Notes: a model not told the origin generated them from the letters alone. A stretch of 64,000 bases of DNA from JAXMCI01 sp046349435 (GCA_046349435.1 JAXMCI010000017.1:1-64000), one strand, 5' to 3'; counted from the first letter of the stretch, positions 30,509 to 39,214 are shown. Made by a program: numbers and translations.

Positions 30509-31194
30509 GGCGCCGGCTGTTCGCCGACCGCAGCGACGCCGGGCGCCGGCTGGCGGCCAGGCTCGGCCATCTCGCCGGCCCCGACACGGTCGTGCTGGCG
30601 CTGCCACGCGGCGGCGTGCCGGTGGCGGCCGAGGTCGCCCGGGCGCTGGGCGCGCCGCTCGACCTCGTGCTGGTGCGCAAGATCGGCATGCCGTTCCAGC
30701 CGGAGCTGGCGCTGGGCGCGATCGCCGAGGGCGATCCGCCGCAGCTCTTCATCGACGAGACGCTGCGCCGGACGTTCGCGGTGAGCGAATCCTACCTCGA
30801 GCGCGCGATCGCCCGCGAGCGGGCCGAGATCGAGCGCCGCCGGCGGCTCTACGGCGAGGGCCGGCGGCCGGCCGCGATCGCCGGCCGGACCGCCATCGTC
30901 GTCGACGACGGCATCGCCACCGGTGCCACGACGCGGGTCGCCCTGGAGGCGGTGCGCGGCGGCCGGCCGGCGCGGCTGGTGCTGGCGGTGCCGGTGGCGC
31001 CGCGGGACTCGCTCGAAGCGCTGGCCGGCGCGGCCGACGAGATCGTCTGCCTGGAGACGCCGGAGCCGTTCGGCGCGATCGGCCAGTTCTACGAGGATTT
31101 CGACCAGCTCGCGGACGACGCGGTCGTCGCCCTGCTGCGCGGGGCCGCGCAAGCCGATGCCGAGCGCCAGCGCGCCCGCCCGACCGCCGGCTGA
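30505..31194 (+). CDS. Phosphoribosyltransferase family protein
   Basis: This 229-residue protein starts at a GTG coupled to the preceding stop (GTGA). It has the type I PRTase PRPP-binding motif TAIVVDDGIATGATTRVAL and the conserved opening VVLALPRGGVPVAAEVARALGAPLDLVLVRKIG. That pair defines a group of predicted PRTases that commonly occur in low-oxygen or stress clusters with prs-like genes. The substrate base is not identified. Its neighbour prs would supply PRPP. Confidence 0.88.
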   Translation: MRRRLFADRSDAGRRLAARLGHLAGPDTVVLALPRGGVPVAAEVARALGAPLDLVLVRKIGMPFQPELALGAIAEGDPPQLFIDETLRRTFAVSESYLERAIARERAEIERRRRLYGEGRRPAAIAGRTAIVVDDGIATGATTRVALEAVRGGRPARLVLAVPVAPRDSLEALAGAADEIVCLETPEPFGAIGQFYEDFDQLADDAVVALLRGAAQADAERQRARPTAG

Positions 31195-32248
31195 GGCGAG
31201 GGCGGTCCCGCTCGCCGCCAAGCTCGCCGTGCTCGGCCGGCCGGAGACCTATCCCGGCAGGCCGGCCACGGTCGAGCGGCGCGAGACCCACCTCTCCTGG
31301 GTCTTCCTCGCCGGCGACGAGGTCTACAAGATGAAGAAGCCGGTGCGCGCCGCCGGCCTCGATTTCCGCACCCTGGCGCGGCGCCGGCGCAACTGCGAGG
31401 CCGAGCTGCGGCTCAATCCGCGGCTGGCGCCCGCGGTCTATCGCGGCATGGTCGCGCTGACGCTGGAGCGGGACGGGCGGCTGGCGCTGGGCGGCCGCGG
31501 CCGGCCGGTCGAGTGGCTGGTGCGGATGCGCCGCCTGCCGGCCGGGCGGATGCTCGACCAGGCGCTGGCCGCGGGCCGCGCGACTCCGGCCGAGATCGAC
31601 GCGGTGGCGCGGCTGCTCGCCGGCTTCTACCGCGCCGCCCCGCCGGTGGCGCGCTCCCCGGCCGGCTATCGCCGCCATCTCGGGGCCGAGATCGCCGAGA
31701 GCCGCGCCGCGCTCGCGGGGCTGCCCGGCCGCGCCGCCGGCCGGCTCGAGCGGGCGGCCGGGCGGCTGGAGGCCTGGCTCGGGCAGCGGCCGGATCCGCT
31801 CGCCGGCCGGCCGCTGGTCGAGGGCCATGGCGACCTGCGGCCCGAGCATGTCTATCTCGGGCCGCCGCCGCAGGCGATCGACTGCCTGGAGTTCCGCCGC
31901 TCGCTGCGCCTGCTCGACCCGGCCGACGAGCTCGCCTACCTGGCGCTGGAGTGCGAGCGGTTGGGCGCGCCCTGGGTCGGGCCGCGCCTGCTCGCGGCCT
32001 ACGAACGGGCGACCGGCGACCGGCCGCCGCCGGCCCTGCTGCGCTTCTACCAGGCCCTGCGGGCGCTGATCCGGGCGCGGCTGGCGATCCTCCATCTCGC
32101 CGACACGCCGCCCGCCGCCCACGGCAAGTGGCGGCGGCAGGCGGCCGGCTATCTCGCCTGGGCCGACCGCCTGAGCGCCGGGCTGAGCGCCGGGCTGAGC
32201 GCCGGGCCGGGTGCGGACGGGCTGCCATCGCGGCGCCGCGCAGGCTAG
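31157..32248 (+). CDS. APH-like kinase domain protein (COG2187-type)
   Basis: This 363-residue protein has an aminoglycoside phosphotransferase-like fold. ETHLSWVFLAGDEVYKMKKPVR provides the ATP-binding Lys, VEGHGDLRPEHVYL is the catalytic loop, and IDCLEFRRSLRLLDPADELAYL supplies the metal-binding Asp. Many relatives carry an added C-terminal AAA ATP-binding domain; here that domain is absent. The ATG overlaps the preceding gene by 38 bases, so a later start is possible, but residues from RPETYPGRP onward are family-like. The C-terminus is a short LSAG repeat. The substrate is unknown; antibiotic resistance is not implied. Confidence 0.75.
   Translation: MPSASAPARPPAEARAVPLAAKLAVLGRPETYPGRPATVERRETHLSWVFLAGDEVYKMKKPVRAAGLDFRTLARRRRNCEAELRLNPRLAPAVYRGMVALTLERDGRLALGGRGRPVEWLVRMRRLPAGRMLDQALAAGRATPAEIDAVARLLAGFYRAAPPVARSPAGYRRHLGAEIAESRAALAGLPGRAAGRLERAAGRLEAWLGQRPDPLAGRPLVEGHGDLRPEHVYLGPPPQAIDCLEFRRSLRLLDPADELAYLALECERLGAPWVGPRLLAAYERATGDRPPPALLRFYQALRALIRARLAILHLADTPPAAHGKWRRQAAGYLAWADRLSAGLSAGLSAGPGADGLPSRRRAG
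32171..32206. repeat. Three tandem 12-base repeats at the end of the APH-like gene
   Basis: CTGAGCGCCGGG occurs three times in a row with no differences, coding for an LSAG repeat. It is a likely site of in-frame length variation. Confidence 0.8.
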
Positions 32249-32257
32249 AGTCCGGCG

Positions 32258-32557
32258 ATGGCGACCCCGCGCCACCTCGAGCTGCTGCGCGACCGGCTGG
32301 CCCTGGCGCATGCCGCCCTGGCCGGCCGGTCGGGCCCGCCGGCGCGCCGGCTGCAGGCCTGGGCGGCGCTCAGACTGCTGCAGCCCGCCGACTTCCCGAC
32401 CGAGGAGCAGCGCGGCACCTGCCGCCTGCTCCGCCGCTGCCTGCCGCGGCGCGGCGCGGCGGCGCCGGACCCGGACGACCTGCTCAGCCTGCGCGACTGC
32501 GCCGCCGAGCTGCTCGACCAGCTCGAGGCCTATCTCGAGAAATCGCCGGGCTGCTGA
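32258..32557 (+). CDS. Small hypothetical protein
   Basis: This 99-residue, mostly helical, basic protein (LELLRDRLALAHAALAG, AWAALRLLQPADFPTEEQR, DDLLSLRDCAAELLDQLEAYLE) has no membrane segment. I do not recognise a family. It follows the APH-like gene by nine bases and probably belongs to the same transcript. Base composition and codon use match its neighbours, which supports a real gene. Confidence 0.55.
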   Translation: MATPRHLELLRDRLALAHAALAGRSGPPARRLQAWAALRLLQPADFPTEEQRGTCRLLRRCLPRRGAAAPDPDDLLSLRDCAAELLDQLEAYLEKSPGC

Positions 32558-32643
32558 GTGCCGCTGTCGGGGCGGGCGCCCGCCGTTCGTCGTAGCGAGG
32601 CGAGGGGAGGACCCCGGCGCCCGCGACGCAGAAGGAGGACGAG

Positions 32644-33060
32644 ATGCGCTTCATGATCATCCGCAAGGCCGACCGCGACACCGAGGCCGGCGTGATGCCG
32701 AGCGAGGCCCTGCTCGCCGCCATGGCGAGCTACAACGAGGCGCTCGCCAAGGCCGGCATGCTGGTCGACGGGATGGGGCTGCAGCCGACCGCCAGGGGTG
32801 CGCGGGTCAGCTTCCGCGACGGCAAGCCGACGGTGACCGACGGCCCGTTCGCCGAATCGAAGGAGGCGATCGCCGGCTTCACCATCATCAAGGCGGGCTC
32901 GCTCGCCGAGGCGCTCGACTGGGCCCGCCGCTGGCCGCCGCTCGACGGCCACGGCACCGTCGAGCTCGAGGTCCGGCAGATCTTCGAGCTCGAGGATTTC
33001 GGCGAGAGCGAGGCGATCGACCGGCACGCCAGGCTGCAGCAGGCGCTGGGCCGCGACTAG
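32644..33060 (+). CDS. YCII-related (DGPF) domain protein
   Basis: This 138-residue protein has the YCII/DGPF core: MRFMIIRKADRDTEAG at the start and VTDGPFAESKEAIAGFTIIKA near residues 60-80. The family is a dimeric alpha/beta barrel often encoded beside ECF sigma factors; none is present here. Its enzymatic function is unknown. An AGGAGGACGAG ribosome site precedes the ATG. Confidence 0.85.
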   Translation: MRFMIIRKADRDTEAGVMPSEALLAAMASYNEALAKAGMLVDGMGLQPTARGARVSFRDGKPTVTDGPFAESKEAIAGFTIIKAGSLAEALDWARRWPPLDGHGTVELEVRQIFELEDFGESEAIDRHARLQQALGRD

Positions 33061-33091
33061 CCAGCGCTGCCGGCCGGTGCCGCGGCAAAAG

Positions 33092-33117
33092 CGGGGCCCC
33101 GACTCTGCGGGGCCCCG
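33092..33117. terminator. Strong hairpin between convergent genes
   Basis: CGGGGCCCCG at 33092-33101 and 33108-33117 forms a ten-pair stem with a six-base loop. It lies between the YCII gene and the convergent aldolase gene and could end transcription from both sides. No T-run follows on either strand, so intrinsic termination is not assured. Confidence 0.45.
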
Positions 33118-33215
33118 AAGTCGTCCTCTGGGAGTGATCGACATGACGTCCGCGCCCGATCCGGGAACGGACGCCGCGAACGATGGGCCGCCGCGCTGAC
33201 CGGGGCCTTACGGGG

Positions 33216-33878
33216 CTAGCCGCCTGAACGCGCCTTGGCCAGCGCCGGGCCGAGCTGCAGCAGATCGACCGTGGTGGCGCCCGCCCGCAGCGCGGTCATC
33301 ATGGTCTCCTCCTTGGCCATCCTTCCGGCGGCGCGCTGCAGCGTCGCCGGCACCTCGGCCGGCGACAGCACGACGATGCCGCGGTCGTCGGCGACGACGA
33401 GGTCGCCCGGCCAGACCAGCTGCCCGCCGCAGGAGATCGGCTGGCGCAGCAGGCCGCGCCGCTTCTTGGCGGCGCCGCGCAGCGCCGTGCCGCGGGCGAA
33501 GACCGGGAAGCCCTTGGCCCGCATCGAGTCGATGTCGCGCACCGCGCCGTCGACGATCAGCGCCACCACGCCGCGGGCCATCGCCGAGGTGGCGAGGATC
33601 TCGCCCCAGACGCCGTAGCCGGCATCGTGGCACTGCGCCACCAGCACCTCGCCGGGCCGCGCCTCGGCCAGCGCGGCGTGCAGCATCAGGTTGTCGCCGG
33701 GCGGGCAGGCGACCGTGAGGGCCGGGCCGGCGATGCGATAGCCGGGCGCCATCGGCCGGATCTCCGGGCCCATGCTGCCCGGCTGCTCGGCCGACTCGAA
33801 GAGGGTCGCCGTGTCGTAGGCGAGCAAGGCCCGCGCCAGCTCGGGATCGTCCGGCCGCTTCGTCGTCCCCTCGTTCAT
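33216..33878 (-). CDS. RraA-like/4-carboxy-4-hydroxy-2-oxoadipate aldolase family protein
   Basis: This 220-residue protein has the RraA/HMG-CHA aldolase fold. GDNLMLHAALAEARPGEVLV, GVWGEILATSAMARGVVALIVDGAVRDI and LVWPGDLVVADDRGIVVLSP match the family, including the Arg-Asp of DGAVRDI used in class II pyruvate aldolases of this type. It probably cleaves or decarboxylates an oxo-acid intermediate and not RNase E, given its setting: divergent from a transporter and catabolic operon, with TTGTCGACAA operators between. The start MNEGTTKR has a GGAGGGAG site. Confidence 0.82.
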   Translation of the reverse strand: MNEGTTKRPDDPELARALLAYDTATLFESAEQPGSMGPEIRPMAPGYRIAGPALTVACPPGDNLMLHAALAEARPGEVLVAQCHDAGYGVWGEILATSAMARGVVALIVDGAVRDIDSMRAKGFPVFARGTALRGAAKKRRGLLRQPISCGGQLVWPGDLVVADDRGIVVLSPAEVPATLQRAAGRMAKEETMMTALRAGATTVDLLQLGPALAKARSGG

Positions 33879-33926
33879 GCTGCTCCCTCCGCGGGTGTTG
33901 CGCCCCGACCTATAGCACCCCCCACC

Positions 33927-34043
33927 ATTGTCGACAATCGGCGTCCTTTCCGGGCTCGGGATGGTCTTGCCCTGCCGGAAGACCGTGATATGATCGCCCG
34001 GCTTCGTCGATACTGTCGACAAATGTTCGAGGTTGTCGACAAG
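33927..34043. promoter_or_regulatory. Three TTGTCGACAA boxes, candidate GntR operators
   Basis: The boxes are ATTGTCGACAAT (33927-33938), CTGTCGACAA (34013-34022) and TTGTCGACAA (34033-34042). The last two are 20 bases apart, two helical turns, so two dimers could sit on one face of the DNA. They occupy the gap between the divergent aldolase gene and the VOC-led operon. TTGT-Nx-ACAA is the usual core bound by FCD-type GntR regulators, and such a regulator is encoded at 40858 in this cluster. The pairing is inferred. Confidence 0.65.
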
Positions 34044-34069
34044 TGAGCGGATCAGAGCGGAGGTTCCCG

Positions 34070-34513
34070 ATGTCCCGTCCGGCTTCCCCAGGCGCGACAG
34101 AGCTGCCGGACCCGGGCTATCGGGGCCCGTGGAACCTCGGGGTCAAGGTCAAGGACCTCGCCGCCGAGCTCGCCTTCCTCGAAGCCTGCGGCGCCACCCA
34201 GGTGCAGCAGGGGACGATGCCCTCGCCGGACGGCGGGCGGCCCTTCGGCATGTGCTTCCTCGGGCCGCAGCGCTTCCTGCTGTTCCCGCAGGTGATCTAC
34301 GAGCCGGCGCTGGCCGAGCCGCTGAAGTACGGCCTGGCGCACGCCGTCTACGAGGTCGACGACCTCGACGCGGTGATCGCCCGCCTCGCCAAGGCGGGGG
34401 TCGCGCCGTTCTGGGGCCCGACCGACATAGAGACCGCGTTCGACAAGCGGCGGATCGCCTTCTTCCGCTCGCCCTCGGGCTTCATCTTCGAGGCCTTCCA
34501 CTTCCGTCCCTGA
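34070..34513 (+). CDS. VOC (glyoxalase-like) family protein
   Basis: This 147-residue protein has two beta-alpha-beta-beta-beta modules of the vicinal oxygen chelate fold (GPWNLGVKVKDLAAELAFLEACGA, then YGLAHAVYEVDDLDAVIARLAKAGV and GFIFEAFHF). The family contains isomerases, dioxygenases and lyases that use a metal. The start MSRPASPG has a CGGAGG site; an upstream GTG lies inside the third operator box. It leads the transporter/aminotransferase operon and probably acts on a pathway intermediate. Confidence 0.78.
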   Translation: MSRPASPGATELPDPGYRGPWNLGVKVKDLAAELAFLEACGATQVQQGTMPSPDGGRPFGMCFLGPQRFLLFPQVIYEPALAEPLKYGLAHAVYEVDDLDAVIARLAKAGVAPFWGPTDIETAFDKRRIAFFRSPSGFIFEAFHFRP

Positions 34514-34554
34514 CAGCGGCCGCCGCGGCATCCCGCGGCCCGGGAGGACTGACC

Positions 34555-35892
34555 TTGCGCTCCAACACGCTCAAGCTCGATCACGGCAACCGGCATTTCG
34601 AGACCGCCCGCAACTTCCTGCTCTCCGGCACCGGGGCGCCGCCGCGCATCTACCCGCTGCTCGGCCGGCCGCTCTATCTCAACCGCGCCGACGGCGCCTA
34701 TCTCTACGACGTCGACGACAACCGCTACATCGACTTCCACAGCTCGGCCGGCGCCGCGCTGCTCGGGCACAACCACCCGGCGATCAAGGCGGCGATCCTC
34801 AAGGCGGTCGAGAGCGGCTTCTACTGCAACTACGAGTCCGAGTGGCACGCCCGGGTCGGCCAGCTGATCTGCGAGATGGTGCCCTCGGCCGAGCTGGTGC
34901 GCTTCTGCGGCAGCGGCTCGGAATCGACCGCCGCGGCGCTGCGCGTCGCCCGCGCCGTCACCGGCCGCAAGCGGATCCTCAAGTTCGAGGGCCACTTCAA
35001 CGGCATGCACGACTGGGTGTTCTTCAACATGGACGCGACGCTCGGCGAGGAGCTGCCGAACGGCGAGGTCCGGCCGGTGCACGAGAGCGCCGGCATCCCC
35101 GACGACCTCGACGCGCTGGTCACCGTGCTGCCCTTCAACAAGCCGGAGATCTTCAGCGCCGCGATGCGCCGCCACGCCGGGGAGTTCGCCGCGATCCTGA
35201 TGGAGCCGGTGATGTACAACGCCGGCTGCATCCTGCCCGACCGCGACTTCGTCAGGCTGGTGCGCGAGACGGCGACCGCCGACGGCGCCGTGCTGGTCTT
35301 CGACGAGGTGCTGTCCGGCTTCCGCATGGCGCCGGGGGGCGGCCAGGAATATGTCGGCGTCACGCCCGACATCACCTGCCTCTCCAAGGCGGTGGGCGGC
35401 GGCATGCCGCTCTCGGCGATCGCCGGCAAGCGCTTCGTGATGAACGGGCTGACGCCGGTCGGCAAGACCGTGGTGACCGGCACCTACACCGGCCACCTGC
35501 TGACGGTGATGGGCGCGCTGGCCGCGCTCGAGGAGCTGCGCAAGCCGGACTTCTATCCGCGGCTCAACCGCATCGCCGACCGCTTCTACGCCGGCTTCAA
35601 CGAGATCCTGCGCCGGCGCGGCATCAAGGGCGTGGTGCAGGGGCTGGGCGCCCGCTTCGGCATCTTCTTCGGCATGGAGGAGACGCCGATCACCGACTTC
35701 CGCAAGGTGGTCGCCGAGTTCGACTCGGCCGCCGACAAGAAGTTCGTCCGCGCCGCCTTCGAGCGCGGCCTCTATTTCCGCGATCCCGGCCACCGCATCG
35801 TGCCGATCCACCACGGCATCACCGCCGCCCACGACGAGACGGTGATCGACGAGACGCTGAACCGCCTCGACGACGTCTTCGCGTCGTTCTAG
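34555..35892 (+). CDS. Class III aminotransferase (glutamate-1-semialdehyde aminomutase-like)
   Basis: This 445-residue PLP enzyme starts at TTG with a GGGAGG site seven bases before. Motifs are FCGSGSESTAAALRVARAVTG (PLP phosphate), VLVFDEVLSGFRM (the PLP ring Asp) and ITCLSKAVGGGMPLSAIAG (the Schiff-base Lys). It resembles GSA aminomutase and other class III transaminases, but the context of a transporter and sugar-acid enzymes points to a catabolic transaminase acting on an amine or amino sugar brought in by the transporter. The housekeeping hemL role is unlikely here. Confidence 0.85.
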   Translation: MRSNTLKLDHGNRHFETARNFLLSGTGAPPRIYPLLGRPLYLNRADGAYLYDVDDNRYIDFHSSAGAALLGHNHPAIKAAILKAVESGFYCNYESEWHARVGQLICEMVPSAELVRFCGSGSESTAAALRVARAVTGRKRILKFEGHFNGMHDWVFFNMDATLGEELPNGEVRPVHESAGIPDDLDALVTVLPFNKPEIFSAAMRRHAGEFAAILMEPVMYNAGCILPDRDFVRLVRETATADGAVLVFDEVLSGFRMAPGGGQEYVGVTPDITCLSKAVGGGMPLSAIAGKRFVMNGLTPVGKTVVTGTYTGHLLTVMGALAALEELRKPDFYPRLNRIADRFYAGFNEILRRRGIKGVVQGLGARFGIFFGMEETPITDFRKVVAEFDSAADKKFVRAAFERGLYFRDPGHRIVPIHHGITAAHDETVIDETLNRLDDVFASF

Positions 35893-35907
35893 CGGGCGCA
35901 GCGGGTC

Positions 35908-37101
35908 ATGGCGCTGGCGGCGATCGAGAGCGGGCGGCCGGCCGCCGCCGGCCGCACCCGTCATCCCGCGGGCGAGGACCGGCGGCCCGGCCATGGCGAG
36001 CGGCCGCCGGCGGTCGAGCTGCGCGGCGTCGCGGTGCGCTACAAGGGCACGGTGGCGCTGGCCGGCATCGACCTCGCCATCGCCGAGGGCGAGTTCTTCT
36101 CCCTGCTCGGCCCGAGCGGCTGCGGCAAGTCGACGACGCTCAACGTCATCGGCGGCTTCATCGAGCCCGATGCCGGCGAGGTGCTGATCAAGGGCGCCTC
36201 GGTCGGCCGGCTGCCCTCCTACCGCCGGCCGGTCAACACCGTGTTCCAGAGCTACGCCCTGTTCCCGCACATGACGGTGCGCGAGAATGTCGGCTTCGGC
36301 CCGCGCATGGCGGGGCGCCGGAGCGCCGAGATCGGCCGCGCCGTCGACGAGGCGCTGGCGCTGGTCTCGCTCACCGGCTTCGGCGAGCGGCGCCCGAGCC
36401 AGCTCTCGGGCGGCCAGCAGCAGCGCGTCGCGCTGGCCCGCGCGCTGGTCAACCACCCCGCCGTCCTGCTGCTCGACGAGCCGCTCGGCGCGCTCGACCT
36501 CAAGATGCGCCGCCAGATGCAGCTCGAGCTGACGCGCATCCAGCGCGAGACCGGCATCACCTTCGTCTACGTCACCCACGACCAGGAGGAGGCGATGACG
36601 ATGTCCGACCGCATCGCCGTGATGAACCACGGGGTGGTGGCGCAGGTCGGCACGCCGCAGGAGATCTACGAGCAGCCGGGCAGCCTGTTCGTCGCCGACT
36701 TCATCGGCAGCTCCAACATCATGACGGGCGAGATCGCCGGCGCGGCCGGCGGCATCGCCCGGGTGCGCCTGTCGACCGGCGACGAGATCCGCGTTCCCGC
36801 GGCGCGGGTCCCGCCGGCGGCGCAGCGGCTGCGCATCGTCGTGCGCCCCGACCATATGAGCCTCGCCGTCGCGGCGCCGCCCGGCGCCGAGCTCAACGCG
36901 ATCCCGGCCGAGGTCGAGAACATCGCCTATCTCGGCACCCACCGGCAGGTCGCGCTGCGCACCGCCGACGGCCAGGGCCTGCTGGTGACCCACGCGCTGG
37001 GCCAGCCGGGCGGCGGCGAGAATTGCGCGATCGGCGACCGCGTGCTGGCCACCTGGCCGGCGGCGCGCTCGCTGTGCTTCGCCGAGGAGGGCGGAGCCTG
37101 A
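35908..37101 (+). CDS. ABC transporter ATP-binding protein (PotA-like)
   Basis: This 397-residue ATPase energises the importer encoded downstream. The Walker A is LGPSGCGKSTTLNVIGG, the signature QLSGGQQQRVALARALV and the Walker B VLLLDEPLGALD. A C-terminal TOBE-like domain from about residue 265 is typical of PotA/spermidine-type ATPases. The first 30 residues before the ABC core are basic and unlike the family, so the true start could be a later codon. The operon order ATPase, binding protein, permease, permease differs from potABCD. Confidence 0.9.
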   Translation: MALAAIESGRPAAAGRTRHPAGEDRRPGHGERPPAVELRGVAVRYKGTVALAGIDLAIAEGEFFSLLGPSGCGKSTTLNVIGGFIEPDAGEVLIKGASVGRLPSYRRPVNTVFQSYALFPHMTVRENVGFGPRMAGRRSAEIGRAVDEALALVSLTGFGERRPSQLSGGQQQRVALARALVNHPAVLLLDEPLGALDLKMRRQMQLELTRIQRETGITFVYVTHDQEEAMTMSDRIAVMNHGVVAQVGTPQEIYEQPGSLFVADFIGSSNIMTGEIAGAAGGIARVRLSTGDEIRVPAARVPPAAQRLRIVVRPDHMSLAVAAPPGAELNAIPAEVENIAYLGTHRQVALRTADGQGLLVTHALGQPGGGENCAIGDRVLATWPAARSLCFAEEGGA

Positions 37102-37146
37102 GGCGTTCGACGGGGCAGGCGTACATTGCACAAGGGAGGTAGAGAC

Positions 37147-38259
37147 ATGATCAGGACGAGACATACGCGACGCGATTTCCTGCGCACCGCCGCGCTGACC
37201 GGGGCGGGGGCCGCCGCGGCCTTCGGCGGGTCGTCCCCGCTGATCCGGCCGGCCCGGGCGGCCCAGCTCGAGGGTCCCGTCAACGCGCTGACCTGGGGCG
37301 GCCGCATCATGAAGAGCGAGATCGCCGACTTCGCCGCCGAGACCGGCGTGCAGCTCAACTTCATCGGCGCCTCGGGCAACTCCGAGAACCTCGCCAAGAT
37401 CAAGCTCGGCGGCGGCAGCCAGTACGACATCGTCGGCGTCGACGCGCTGTGGGTGCCGAAGTTCTACGAGGAGGGCGTGATCGAGGTCTTCGACATGGCC
37501 TCCTGGCCCGAATACAACGACATGTTCGACCAGTTCAAGAACCTCGCCATCTGGAAGGTCGGCGACAAGTTCATGGCGCAGCCCTGGGCCTGGTCGCCGC
37601 TGGTGCTGTGGTACAACGCCGACCGCATCAAGACGCCGCCGACCAGCATCAAGTTCCTCTGGGATCCCGAGCTGAAGGGCCGCGTCGCCTTCACCCGCCA
37701 GCAGGAGGACGTGATCGCCTGGATGGGCATCGCGACCGGCGCCAAGAAGCCCTACGACATGAGCAAGGAGGAGCTCGCCGCCGCCAAGGACGCGCTCAAG
37801 AAGCTGATGCCCAACATCCTCAAGTTCCCGCCGCAGGAGGAGGAGCTGGTCAAGCTGGCGGCCGACGAGTCGATCTGGGTGACCGCGCTCAGCGCCGGCG
37901 GCGCGATGCGCATCAAGGACGCGGGCGGCCCGACGATGAAGGGCTTCCTGCCGCCCGAGGGCTATATCGGCTATTTCGACGGCGACTGCATCGTCAAGGG
38001 CGCGGCCCATCGCGAGGCGGCGCTCGCCTGGCTGCAGCACCGCGTCCACGCCAAGTACGTGATGGAGAACTTCCTCAAGTACCGCCGGCCGCTCGCCTAC
38101 AAGGGGCCGCTCGAGGTGCTGAAGAAGGAGGGCAAGTCCGAGCTCGCCCACGAGCTGTTCTACGACCAGCCGGAGATCATCTCCAAGATGGTGGTGATCG
38201 GCCCGCCGCCCGACATTGGCGCCTATGTAGACGCCTTCAACGAGGTGGCCGGAAGCTAG
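37147..38259 (+). CDS. ABC transporter substrate-binding protein (PotD-like, Tat signal)
   Basis: This 370-residue periplasmic binding protein has a twin-arginine signal, TRRDFLRTAALTGAGAAAAF, at its start. The mature part follows the spermidine/putrescine-binding PotD layout (LTWGGRIMKSEIADFAAETG, PWAWSPLVLWYNADRI, WDPELKGRVAF). PotD-type proteins bind amines, polyamines, aminoethylphosphonate-like or amino-sugar compounds, so a positively charged ligand is likely. A strong hairpin at 38269 follows the gene, before the permease genes. Confidence 0.88.
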   Translation: MIRTRHTRRDFLRTAALTGAGAAAAFGGSSPLIRPARAAQLEGPVNALTWGGRIMKSEIADFAAETGVQLNFIGASGNSENLAKIKLGGGSQYDIVGVDALWVPKFYEEGVIEVFDMASWPEYNDMFDQFKNLAIWKVGDKFMAQPWAWSPLVLWYNADRIKTPPTSIKFLWDPELKGRVAFTRQQEDVIAWMGIATGAKKPYDMSKEELAAAKDALKKLMPNILKFPPQEEELVKLAADESIWVTALSAGGAMRIKDAGGPTMKGFLPPEGYIGYFDGDCIVKGAAHREAALAWLQHRVHAKYVMENFLKYRRPLAYKGPLEVLKKEGKSELAHELFYDQPEIISKMVVIGPPPDIGAYVDAFNEVAGS

Positions 38260-38268
38260 GCCCGGATT

Positions 38269-38296
38269 CCCCTCTCCCGCGCGAGCGGGAGAGGGG
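38269..38296. repeat. Perfect hairpin between binding-protein and permease genes
   Basis: A 12-pair perfect stem (CCCCTCTCCCGC with its complement) closes on a GCGA loop. Similar but weaker sequences occur at 7572-7592 and, as a half, near 14526, so this is a dispersed palindrome family. Its location after the binding-protein gene suggests transcript stabilisation or partial termination, which would raise the ratio of binding protein to permease. Confidence 0.7.
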
Positions 38297-38317
38297 ACGC
38301 CTCCCGAGGAGCGATTC

Positions 38318-39214
38318 TTGACCGCAGCGAGCATCACCTCCGCGACCGACGCCGCGCCGGCGCGAAAGCGCCGGCGCTGGTGGCCGCTGCTGGCCTTCCT
38401 GCCGATCACCGCGCTCGACCTCGTGCTGTTCGTGCTGCCGATGCTGGTCATGGCGGTGGCCAGCGTGCTGATCATCAAGGAGTTCGACGTCAGGCTCGAG
38501 CTCACCGCCGACAACTATCTCTTCTTCCTCGGCAGCCCGCTCTATCTCAAGCTGCTCGGCAAGAGCCTGCTGATGGCGGCCGCGGTCACCGCGATCTGCC
38601 TGGTGCTGGCCTTCCCCTTCGCGCTGTTCCTCATCCGGCTGCCGCGCGCGGTGCAGCAGACCATGCTGGTGCTGGTGATCCTGCCCTTCTGGACCAGCTA
38701 CCTGCTGCGGGTCTATGCCTGGATGACCATCCTCGGCCAGCGCGGGCTGATCAATCGCGGGCTGATCGGCCTCGGCATCATCGACGAGCCGCTGCGCTTC
38801 CTGCTCTACAACGATTCCTCGGTCATCATCGTCGCCGTCTATCTCTACCTGCCCTACGCGGCGCTGGCGCTCTACACGACGCTGGAGCGGCTCGACATGT
38901 CGCTGGTCTCGGCGGCGATGGATCTCGGCGCGCGCCCCTGGCAGGTCTTCCGCCACGTGCTGCTGCCGCTGTCGCTGCCCGGGATCTTCGCCTCCTTCAT
39001 CTTCGTCTTCATCCCGATGGTCGGCGAGTACGTGACGCCGACCCTGGTCGGCGGGGCGCGCGGCATGCTGATCGTCAACGTCGTGGTCTCGCAGATCCAG
39101 GCGCTGCGCTTCGGCGTCGGCTCGGCGATGGTCTTCGTCATCATCGGCCTGATCCTCTGCCTGATGCTGGCGCTGCGCCGCGCCGCCAACCTCGAGAAGG
39201 TCTACGGTGTCTGA
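38318..39214 (+). CDS. ABC transporter permease (PotB-like)
   Basis: This 298-residue inner-membrane protein has six helices and the cytoplasmic coupling motif SAAMDLGARPWQVFRHVLLPLSLPG (EAA-like loop), near residues 205-230. It starts at TTG with a GAGGA site. It forms a heterodimer channel with the next permease, whose GTG overlaps this stop region. PotB/PotC-type pairs import polyamines and related cations. Confidence 0.88.
   Translation: MTAASITSATDAAPARKRRRWWPLLAFLPITALDLVLFVLPMLVMAVASVLIIKEFDVRLELTADNYLFFLGSPLYLKLLGKSLLMAAAVTAICLVLAFPFALFLIRLPRAVQQTMLVLVILPFWTSYLLRVYAWMTILGQRGLINRGLIGLGIIDEPLRFLLYNDSSVIIVAVYLYLPYAALALYTTLERLDMSLVSAAMDLGARPWQVFRHVLLPLSLPGIFASFIFVFIPMVGEYVTPTLVGGARGMLIVNVVVSQIQALRFGVGSAMVFVIIGLILCLMLALRRAANLEKVYGV

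Noticed and set aside
31157..32248. Antibiotic resistance by the APH-like kinase
   Set aside because: It belongs to the housekeeping-like COG2187 group beside a phosphoribosyltransferase; no resistance gene context.
34555..35892. Calling the aminotransferase hemL
   Set aside because: It resembles GSA aminomutase, but the transporter and sugar-acid context does not fit haem synthesis, and class III transaminases are hard to separate by sequence alone.
34348..38514. A 1,388-residue minus-strand frame
   Set aside because: It is His/Arg/Gly-rich, typical of an antisense shadow, and covers five well supported plus-strand genes.
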